DNA from: Planctomycetota bacterium
GTDB lineage: Bacteria; Planctomycetota; SZUA-567; H5-PLA8; CALKMO01
Assembly: GCA_026417845.1 (NCBI GenBank)
Contig: JAOACM010000236.1
Span: 1 to 7,027 of the forward strand
Direction of reading: 5' to 3'
Length of the DNA stretch: 7,027 nt
Of the stretch, positions 1 to 6,363 are shown one piece after another. Position 1 is the first letter of the stretch; each line of letters begins with the position of its first letter. The notes below the pieces were generated by a model. It worked only from the letters and a program-made list of their open reading frames with translations. It was not told the DNA's origin and did not search any database. The position numbers and the translations under genes are program-made.

Positions 1-2704
1 GGATGTTGATGGTCTTGCGGTGCATCGGCGCCGCGAGCAGTTCCGCGCGGGCGCGATCCAGCGTCGAGCCGTCGGGCAGGGTGATCGGCCCGGTTGGGGT
101 TCGCGCAAGCGTGTCGCCCAGCGCCTTGGCCGTCTCGATGACGGCGCCGAGGTCGCCGGCTTCCTTCGGCGATCTCACTATGCGCGCAGTCCCGGATTCG
201 ACGCCAGCCGCCACTCCGACGCCCGACATGACTCCGTCCGCCGCGGCGGCCTTCTCCTCTACCCTCCCTATCGCCTCCGGATCATCCGACCTTATTATCT
301 CCGGCACTGGCAGCCGCTGAAGAGCCTGCCAGCGTACCTTGCGCTTCGATATCTCTTTGCGAAGCTCCTCCTGCCGGGACGGGAAGCCCGCCAGCTCGTC
401 CCTGTGGAGGAAGAATATGTCGCGGCCCAGGTCCCACCTTTCGCCCAGCTCCTTCAGTACATCCCGCACAAGAGCCATCGCCATCATGAAGTAGTACTTG
501 CCAGTTTCGCGATAGGGCATGTAGCGCTGCGCCCCGGCCAGGTCCTCGCGGATGTCGCCTTCCAGGGAGCTTGCGCCATGTTCGGCCAGCACCCGCCCGA
601 GCGACTCCTCCGCCGCCTTCCTCTCCCTTTTCTGCCGCTCGTGCAGCTCGATGGGAGAGGGGCCCGCCGAGTTCCTGTAGTTCTCGACGATCTGCTTCGG
701 ATACGACGGGTCCTCCGACCATCTCGGTTCGGCCAGTTCAAACTCGCCGACCGCCCTGTGGCCGTACTCCTCAAGGAATCGCTCCAGCGTAAGCTCGCCC
801 CTGGCCACCCGGTACAGCGCGATGTTCTGCTCCAGCGTCCTGTCGCCTTCAAGGCCCATCAGCAGCCTGGTCGTCAGCGCCATGCCTTCGGACGGGCCCA
901 GGATTTCCTGCAGGGCCGCGGCGAGCCTCCCGTGATAATAGGCAGCTATGAACGTAGCCTTGCCCGAGTCGCGCCCGATGTCGTTAAGCAGCTTTTCCCG
1001 TTCATCCAGCTCCGCCAGCAGTTCGGACTCGGACATCTTCCGCAGGTCTTTTGCCCGCGCCGCGGCGACCTTCGCGAGGAAAGCAGGCAGGATCTCCTTT
1101 TCGAATTCGTCGAGATATTTTGCCGCCGCCTTCCCCATCCGCCTGCCGGCCCGGACCATCCGGTATATGTGCAGCGGCAGTTTGAACAGGAACGCGCCGC
1201 CCGCGCGCTCGAAGTTGAACTTCGTCGGGGGGCCTTCGAGCGGGTCGCCGGTGGCCGAATCCTTCCGCTCAAGCTCGTACTCCAGCGGGAAATCGGCGAA
1301 GAACAGTTCCGCGTACCTTTCCACATCCACGTATATGCGGCCGGCAATCAGCGTCAGAAAGCCGTCGCGCATGACGTTTTCCGAGGGGGTATAGCCGAGG
1401 GAGGTGTATATCTGCCCGAAACCGCCGCGGCCGGACATGAAGCGCCCGATGATATCCCACGTGAGCGGGGTCGGAGCGGGGAGGGTTTCGGCGAGGTTGT
1501 GGATGGCCCAGGCGCGGCCCGGCCGGCCTTCCGAAAGCTTTCTTATCCTTTCGATCTCCTCCCTCCGCGCCGCTTCGACGTCCCTGGCGACATCCAGCCC
1601 GCGTATCTTCCTGCTCTGCAGCAGCCCGAACCTTCCATCGGCCCAGCCCCACTCCACGTCAACCGGAAAACCGAAGTACTCCTCCACCTTCAGGCCCAGG
1701 CGCGCAAGCTCCACGATGCGTTCCTCATCGAGGCACTCGGCGTCCCGTGCGATCATCCGCCCCGGGCTGCCCTCGGACAGCGCCCGGACAGCCACGTCCT
1801 TGTCGGATATGCGCTTCTCGACGACCTTGAGCGAATCGCGGTCCACTATGTAGACGTCCGGTTCCACGCGCCCCCGCACGATCGCCTCGCCCAGCCCCAT
1901 CGAGGCCTCGATTATGATGCGCCTGGCGGACGGGTCGTTCGGGTCGGCTGAGAACAGCACCCCTGAACATTCCGAGGGGAACATCGCCTGCACCGTGACC
2001 GCCGTCCCCAGCAGCCCGCGCACGTTGTTCCGCTCGCGGTACTTTATGGCGCGCTCGGATTCCCACGAATCGAAGACCGCGCTTATCGCCTCGCGCAGCA
2101 TATCCCGCGGGGCCGTCGGAAAGTCCCGGCCGGAAGCGTTCCTGTAGGCGGTCAGTATCGCTTCGCAGCGCGCCCTGGCCCCGGCTCCTTCGCCAAGCCG
2201 CATTTCGGCCCCTTCCAGGATACCAGCCTCCACGCCCGACACCGTTTCGGCATACAGGCAGATGAAATCCCTGTAGGCCAGCCAGAAGCCCTCTCTGTCC
2301 GGGTAGCAGCTTTCGATGCCGGGGTTCAATCCGACGTTAAGGACCGTATCCATCATGCCGGGCATCGAGACGGCCGCGCCGCTCCGCACCGACACCAGCA
2401 GCGGTTTCGGAGCGCTTCCCAGCTGGCGCCCAGTGACCGACTCAAGCCACCCGAGGGCGGTCCGCACCTGCTGCTCAAGCCCCTCAGGCCAACGCTTACC
2501 ATTGGAATAATAGGCATGGCAGCATGCGGTCCGTATGATGAATCCCGGCGGAACGGCCAGTCCGGCCCGGCTCATCTCCGCCAGGCTGTACCCTTTGCCC
2601 CCGAGCACGTCGGGGCCGGGATTGGTCTTATCAGCGGCGCCGGGACCGAAGAAGTATATGTCCGACAGCTCCGGCGGTCTGGAAACCCCGCCTTCTCCGC
2701 TCAC
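1..2704 (-). CDS. PEP-synthase/PPDK-family ATP-grasp phosphotransferase, rifampin-phosphotransferase-like layout (3' end outside window)
   Basis: Seen: the frame from 2704 is open for 901 codons to the left edge. An N-terminal PEP/pyruvate-binding ATP-grasp domain spans about residues 20-370. It has VLGGKGYSLAEM (33-44), VPPGFII, the PPDK-type SVRSGAAVSMPGMMDT (105-120), a GVLFSADPND loop (248-257) and VDVEWGWADGRFGLLQSR (348-365). K37, R107, D349, E351, Q363 and R365 line up with the ATP-site residues I recall for Clostridium PPDK (K22, R92, D321, E323, Q335, R337). A region of about 450 residues follows, with NLAETLPAPTPLTW (403-416) and GHRAVGEFELAEPRW (648-662), both typical of PEP-synthase-like and rifampin-phosphotransferase-like proteins. 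A mobile His domain seems to start near 825 (GVGVAAGVESGTARIVRSP); its phospho-accepting His is not visible. The family splits ATP into AMP plus phosphate and moves a phosphate through that His to pyruvate, water or another acceptor. The GTG start is the only conventional start between an in-frame stop at 2735-2737 and the conserved N-terminus. Inferred: cytosolic; acceptor unknown. Confidence 0.9.
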   Translation of the reverse strand, partial: MSGEGGVSRPPELSDIYFFGPGAADKTNPGPDVLGGKGYSLAEMSRAGLAVPPGFIIRTACCHAYYSNGKRWPEGLEQQVRTALGWLESVTGRQLGSAPKPLLVSVRSGAAVSMPGMMDTVLNVGLNPGIESCYPDREGFWLAYRDFICLYAETVSGVEAGILEGAEMRLGEGAGARARCEAILTAYRNASGRDFPTAPRDMLREAISAVFDSWESERAIKYRERNNVRGLLGTAVTVQAMFPSECSGVLFSADPNDPSARRIIIEASMGLGEAIVRGRVEPDVYIVDRDSLKVVEKRISDKDVAVRALSEGSPGRMIARDAECLDEERIVELARLGLKVEEYFGFPVDVEWGWADGRFGLLQSRKIRGLDVARDVEAARREEIERIRKLSEGRPGRAWAIHNLAETLPAPTPLTWDIIGRFMSGRGGFGQIYTSLGYTPSENVMRDGFLTLIAGRIYVDVERYAELFFADFPLEYELERKDSATGDPLEGPPTKFNFERAGGAFLFKLPLHIYRMVRAGRRMGKAAAKYLDEFEKEILPAFLAKVAAARAKDLRKMSESELLAELDEREKLLNDIGRDSGKATFIAAYYHGRLAAALQEILGPSEGMALTTRLLMGLEGDRTLEQNIALYRVARGELTLERFLEEYGHRAVGEFELAEPRWSEDPSYPKQIVENYRNSAGPSPIELHERQKRERKAAEESLGRVLAEHGASSLEGDIREDLAGAQRYMPYRETGKYYFMMAMALVRDVLKELGERWDLGRDIFFLHRDELAGFPSRQEELRKEISKRKVRWQALQRLPVPEIIRSDDPEAIGRVEEKAAAADGVMSGVGVAAGVESGTARIVRSPKEAGDLGAVIETAKALGDTLARTPTGPITLPDGSTLDRARAELLAAPMHRKTINI

Positions 2705-5700
2705 TTCCCACCCCCCTTGCTTTCCGCCGCCTCTTCAACGGGTGCGCCGACGGCCACCAGCCCGCGGCGCTCGGTCGCCACGAACACGCTCTCCGCGGCC
2801 ACCACCGGGGACGACAGCGCCCTGCCGATCAGGCCCTGTTCGCCGAGGTTCCACGGCCAGCTTGCCGCCCTCGGATTCCACGCCCCGAACCGCCTGGTCG
2901 CCGCGAAGACAAGCGTTCCCTGAGCCAGCGCCGGCGGCCGGAGCCCTTCGCCGACGAACAGCCCGCCTTCGCGCAGCATCCCGCCGTCGCCGGCCCTCAG
3001 CGCGAACAGTTTCCCGCCCTTCCCGGCCACGGCTGCGATATCGTCGTCATCGGAAACCGCAACATATCCGGCCGGTTCCTCCGGCAGTCCGCGGGTCCAC
3101 ACCTCCCTGCCGTTTCTGATGCTCCTGCGGGTAACGAAACCTTTATCCGTCCCTCCGGGCGCCCCTGCGTCCGGCGCGCCTCCGGTCGTTCCCCCGGCGC
3201 CTCCGCCATCCTTCCCGCCTGCGATGCCGGCAGATCCGCTCCCCGGAGCCCCGGCGGAACCGTCGCCAGAGGCACCGCCTCCCGCGAGCCCTCCGGCGGA
3301 ACCGCCGGACGCCGCGCAGGCGACGAATACGCCATCCCCGTCCACCGAAGGCGGACCGGCCGGGACGCCGGGCAGCTCGGATGTCCACAGGACCTTCCCC
3401 GACGATCCGTGGATGCACAGCAGTTGCGGCTTCGCGCCGGCGACTGCGACGAAGAACATATCCGAGAAAGCGGCGGGGGCGCCGCATATATTCCCCCCGG
3501 TCGAAGCGGTCCAGATCTTTCCGCCATCGGAGGCCCGGAAGCAGACGAGAGCGCCGTCCGGAGAAGCGGCCGCGAGCCTGTCGCCATGCATGGCCAGCGT
3601 ACCGGGCGCGAAGGGACCGGCGACCTCCAGTATCCGGCTGCCGTCGGCCGCGTTCAGGCGGACGGCCTTGTGCGGGCCGCTCTCCGGACCGGCCAGCACC
3701 CAGATACTTTCGCCGTTCGCGGCCACGGCGCTCGCGGCCCCTCCGATATCCACCGCCCAGGCCTCCCTGCCGAGCCTGGCGTCAATCCTGGCCAGCAGGA
3801 TGGCGTCAGGATTCGATGCCGGCCCGCGGGCTGGCAGATACAGCCAGCTCCCGCAGGCGGCGACCGGTCCTTCGACCGCGCGCGGGCGCGAGACCTTGCC
3901 CTCGGCGTCCACGTCGCACAGGACGTAATGCCGCCACTTGCGCGGCGCGCCGCGCGCACCGGCCTGGACGGTTGGCAGTCCCATATCGTCCACGGCCCCG
4001 CGACGCGCGGCGTTGCCGCCGGCGCCTTCCCATGGTTTCGGCCCGCGCCGCGCCGCGGCGGCCGGGTCTTCCTCCAGACAGAACAGACCGCTGTCCACGG
4101 TTCCGACGTACAGGCGGCCTTCGGCGACGATGGGCGACGAGTTTATGCCCTGACCGGGGCTGAGCACCATGGACCATCTGAAGCCCCTCGTCTTGCGGTC
4201 CACGCAGAAGACCTTGCCGCTGCCGGTCGAGAGATATACAGCATCGTCCGTGACGGCTGGCGAGGAGACCATGGGCGCGTCGGCGGTGTAAGTTCCGATT
4301 ATCCGGCCTTCCCTGATATCTACAGCATACAGCCGCTTGTCGCAGCAGGCCGCGTAAGCCGTCCCGTCCTTTATGGCCACGGCGCCTATGACCGTGTCGC
4401 CGACGTCAACTTTCCATATCTCGGTTCCGTCGGCCGCCGAGAAGCACCGGATTTCGCCCTTCGGATCCGCCGCGCGATTTATGATATCGCCCTTGCCCAT
4501 ACCCACGATGACCCTGCCGTCGCGGACGGATGGAGAGCTGAAGACGGGGTACGGCATGTCCTTCCGCCAGACGATCCTCCCGGTTTCGGCATCCGCGCAC
4601 ACGACGGCCGGGCCGCCCAGGCCGCAGCCGAAATAGACCAGTTTCCGGACCGCGCCGCCGCCTCCGGCCGCCCCGCCGGCCTTCCCGGCCTCCGCATCCC
4701 CGACCTTCAGCTCGACGCCCACCGGCGAGCTTTCCACGTCTACGCACACCGGATCAGGCGCTATGCCTACCCTTGAAGCCCCCTCGATCGGCCGCTCCCT
4801 GTTTTCGATCTTCACCGTCGGCTGTTTGCCGGCAACGACGACCCTGCCGACCACTGTCCGCCTGAATCCGTCGCCTATATTGACCGGAACCGCCGAAGCA
4901 TCCGCGCCCTCCTTCCATTCCTCGATCGCGATTACGACCTGTCCGGCCTCCTCCGCCGTCGCCCCGATGCGTTCCACCGTCCCCGTCGCCGCGACGGTCC
5001 TGCCGGCCATCTTCGCCAGTTCGTCCGCCTTCTGCCCTTCCTTCACGTGGTAGACCGGCGTCCCCTCGATGTGCCAGACGACTCTGCCGGTTTCCAGCTC
5101 CACGCACCAGACCCCATCGTCGGCCGCGCCGACATATACGCGACCTCCGTATATGCACGGGCTGCTCTCAACGTGGCATGTGGTCTGCTTTGCCCACTTG
5201 AGCGCCGGGACTCTGGCCTTCCCGGTCCTCACCGGTTCCAGGTCCAGACATATGATCCTGCTGTTGAAGTCAAGGTGGTAGCCTTCGCCCACAGCAAGGT
5301 ATTTGCCCTGCTGCGGGGACCCGTCGGGATTCCGCGGCAGCGACAGCAGTTCGCCTCCGACCGCCGGGCTGGAATAGATGGGCAGCAGCTTCGTCGGCAG
5401 CCCCTGGCCCGTCCACCGCCATACCTCGCCGCCGGTCTGCGTGTCGCGGCAGTAAACGGAGCCCGAGTCCCCGAACGGCGAGAGCGTGCCTATGGATACG
5501 TAGACGCGGTTGCCGACCACGCAGGGGGATGAGTCCACGCGGTCCAGTTTGTTTTCCTGTTTCTTCCATGCGACCCTGGCCCCCTGGAGCGGTCCCTTCG
5601 CTCCCTCCACCGCCCCGGTGCGTTCGGCGCCGCCCCGGTAACACCACCACGCGGCCCCGACCTTTTCCGCCGCATAGCTTCCCCTGCCGATCCGGCCGAT

Positions 5701-6024
5701 GCCCCAGACGCCAAGAGCAATGAACGCGACCAGCCCGGCCGAAAACAGCTTGTGAGTCCACAGGTAACGGAACAGAACTTTATAGGTATTGGGCTTCAGG
5801 ACGGCCATCAGTGTGGCGCCGAGTATGGCCAGGAGTTGCGGGAGCACCGCGGCCAGCGCCTGCATGGCCGGCAACGCCGGCAGTATGACGGCCGGATCGT
5901 ACTGGAAATCCGGAATCGCACCTCCCCAGCCTCCGGCGCCCGGAACGGTCAGTACGCCGGCAAATGTAGCGGCGCCCGGCAACAGTAATCCTCCCAGCGG
6001 AATATGAAACGGGAAGTCCGTCAT
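2701..6024 (-). CDS. Membrane-anchored PQQ-like beta-propeller repeat protein (1107 aa)
   Basis: Seen: residues 1-76 are rich in Ala, Gly, Pro and Leu and may contain one or two membrane segments. A basic stretch (77-92) precedes a clear hydrophobic segment (about 93-111). WWCYRGGAERTG (126-137) resembles the W-x-x-x-RG-x-x-x-RTG opening of many PQQ-like proteins. About 12 blade ends of the type TG-x-hydrophobic-hydrophobic-W follow, for example at 197-202, 312-317, 481-486, 532-537, 833-838, 875-880 and 971-976, with SSP-hydrophobic-V strand starts at 165, 218, 287, 496, 587, 629 and 1071. Two propellers (about 150-655 and 695-1095) are likely, joined by a basic linker. No CxxCH haem motif is present. 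Known: such repeats form propellers that usually bind partners and often do not bind PQQ. Inferred: the positive-inside rule puts the propellers outside the cytoplasm. ATG 6024 is the first ATG, GTG or TTG in a frame open back to 6366; a weak GGGGGCGAG lies 5 bases upstream. The stop overlaps the next gene's start. Confidence 0.93.
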   Translation of the reverse strand: MTDFPFHIPLGGLLLPGAATFAGVLTVPGAGGWGGAIPDFQYDPAVILPALPAMQALAAVLPQLLAILGATLMAVLKPNTYKVLFRYLWTHKLFSAGLVAFIALGVWGIGRIGRGSYAAEKVGAAWWCYRGGAERTGAVEGAKGPLQGARVAWKKQENKLDRVDSSPCVVGNRVYVSIGTLSPFGDSGSVYCRDTQTGGEVWRWTGQGLPTKLLPIYSSPAVGGELLSLPRNPDGSPQQGKYLAVGEGYHLDFNSRIICLDLEPVRTGKARVPALKWAKQTTCHVESSPCIYGGRVYVGAADDGVWCVELETGRVVWHIEGTPVYHVKEGQKADELAKMAGRTVAATGTVERIGATAEEAGQVVIAIEEWKEGADASAVPVNIGDGFRRTVVGRVVVAGKQPTVKIENRERPIEGASRVGIAPDPVCVDVESSPVGVELKVGDAEAGKAGGAAGGGGAVRKLVYFGCGLGGPAVVCADAETGRIVWRKDMPYPVFSSPSVRDGRVIVGMGKGDIINRAADPKGEIRCFSAADGTEIWKVDVGDTVIGAVAIKDGTAYAACCDKRLYAVDIREGRIIGTYTADAPMVSSPAVTDDAVYLSTGSGKVFCVDRKTRGFRWSMVLSPGQGINSSPIVAEGRLYVGTVDSGLFCLEEDPAAAARRGPKPWEGAGGNAARRGAVDDMGLPTVQAGARGAPRKWRHYVLCDVDAEGKVSRPRAVEGPVAACGSWLYLPARGPASNPDAILLARIDARLGREAWAVDIGGAASAVAANGESIWVLAGPESGPHKAVRLNAADGSRILEVAGPFAPGTLAMHGDRLAAASPDGALVCFRASDGGKIWTASTGGNICGAPAAFSDMFFVAVAGAKPQLLCIHGSSGKVLWTSELPGVPAGPPSVDGDGVFVACAASGGSAGGLAGGGASGDGSAGAPGSGSAGIAGGKDGGGAGGTTGGAPDAGAPGGTDKGFVTRRSIRNGREVWTRGLPEEPAGYVAVSDDDDIAAVAGKGGKLFALRAGDGGMLREGGLFVGEGLRPPALAQGTLVFAATRRFGAWNPRAASWPWNLGEQGLIGRALSSPVVAAESVFVATERRGLVAVGAPVEEAAESKGGGK
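2705..2718 (-). promoter_or_regulatory. Ribosome binding site for the GTG-start phosphotransferase gene
   Basis: Read on the minus strand, AAGGGGGG lies 6 bases before the GTG start at 2704, inside the last codons of the propeller gene. The GTG shares four bases with the upstream TGA stop (GTGA), so ribosomes ending the propeller gene can restart here. Together with the upstream in-frame stop this supports the chosen start. The G-run is not a perfect GGAGG, so its strength is inferred. Confidence 0.6.
3151..3306 (-). other. Gly/Ala/Ser-rich low-complexity linker inside the propeller gene
   Basis: Residues 907-958 of the propeller protein are almost entirely Gly, Ala, Ser, Pro, Asp and Thr, with no strand pattern. 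The stretch sits between a blade ending near VFVACAAS and one starting with FVTRRSIRNGREVW, so it is probably a disordered loop extending from one blade. The reading frame stays intact through it. Irregular GG- and AG-containing repeats suggest growth by slippage. Confidence 0.75.
4777..5046 (-). other. OB-fold-like domain inserted between propeller blades
   Basis: Residues 327-416 of the propeller protein do not look like PQQ repeats. The stretch has two similar halves: AGRTVAATGTVERI (340-353) followed by VVIAIEEW, and RRTVVGRVVVAGKQPTVKIE (388-407). The pattern G-x-x-V-x-x-x-G-x-V followed by a strand ending in charged residues is common in small OB-fold domains of secreted proteins. The blade pattern resumes at VCVDVESSP (426-434). 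The fold call is an inference from pattern only. Confidence 0.4.
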
Positions 6025-6239
6025 TGCGTCTCGCCCCCGCTTGCGGCTTCCGGGATCGTTCGCGCCGCGCGACGGCGCCGTCCACTCTGGCGTCCGCCGG
6101 TCCTGCGCGCCGGTTCGCGTCGCCTGGAGCCTGTCCGGTCCGGAAATCTCGTAATTGCCTGCCGGGTTCAGACAGGAGGAGCTACACGTAGTAGCGCACC
6201 CCGGGCGGAACGGCGATAGCGCTGCCCATATGCCCGGCG

Positions 6240-6266
6240 CCCGCGCCCCCCGTGCCCCCGCGCCCC
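6240..6266 (-). promoter_or_regulatory. Putative G-quadruplex motif in the propeller-gene leader
   Basis: On the minus (mRNA-sense) strand there are four G-tracts of 4, 5, 6 and 3 bases separated by three 3-base loops (CGC, CAC, CGC). This meets the usual G3+ N1-7 rule with short, regular loops. It sits about 215 bases before the propeller ATG. The motif is directly visible; folding and any role are inferred, and the high GC background makes chance possible. Confidence 0.45.
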
Positions 6267-6321
6267 ACGCACATACGAGGCGGCAGACAGTTGCGAAACC
6301 TCCAAATGAACCAAGTGAGCG

Positions 6322-6344
6322 GCTGCGGCCCCCCTGGCCGCTGC
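6322..6344 (-). terminator. GC hairpin after the FG-GAP gene, possible weak terminator
   Basis: A perfect 6-bp stem GCGGCC/GGCCGC (6325-6330 with 6336-6341) encloses a 5-base loop and is extended by two more pairs after one mismatch. It begins about 20 bases past the TAA of the FG-GAP gene. No U-tract follows on the minus strand, so it is not a canonical intrinsic terminator; it could instead stabilise an mRNA 3' end or be a chance GC structure. Confidence 0.3.
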
Positions 6345-6363
6345 AAGGTTTTGGGACAAGCTC

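Larger units (their letters stand above)
6025..6363. other. Intergenic region upstream of the propeller gene
   Basis: This 339-base gap separates the FG-GAP gene stop from the propeller gene start. It holds a GC hairpin (6322-6344), a four-tract G-quadruplex motif on the minus strand (6240-6266), a short hairpin (6181-6195, GCTAC/GTAGC stem), an interrupted palindrome TCCGG-T-CCGGA (6134-6144) and a perfect 12-base palindrome GACGGCGCCGTC (6071-6082). I found no convincing -35/-10 pair and no gene I can support. By position it should carry the 5' leader, and possibly the promoter, of the propeller-phosphotransferase pair. Because the propeller frame runs open back to the TAA at 6364-6366 without an ATG, GTG or TTG, a longer propeller N-terminus is unlikely. 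Confidence 0.6.

Noticed and set aside
20..1951. Plus-strand open frame of 643 codons
   Set aside because: It lies antisense to the phosphotransferase gene, whose conserved motifs run through the whole stretch. The plus-strand translation is Arg/Pro/His-rich with no recognisable domain, a common result of GC-rich codon bias on the opposite strand.
3409..4776. Plus-strand open frame of 455 codons
   Set aside because: It is antisense to well-formed propeller blades, and its translation has no motif or repeat. It is a shadow of the real gene.
2701..6024. PQQ-dependent alcohol or glucose dehydrogenase
   Set aside because: The blade motifs are present, but I see no CxxCH haem site, and the OB-like insert, Gly-rich linker and N-terminal layout do not match those enzymes. 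A non-catalytic propeller is the safer call.
6025..6363. Extension of the propeller protein up to the FG-GAP stop codon, or readthrough fusing the two proteins
   Set aside because: The frame is open for 113 codons but has no ATG, GTG or TTG, and its translation has no propeller or signal-peptide character. The shared frame is most likely chance in GC-rich DNA.
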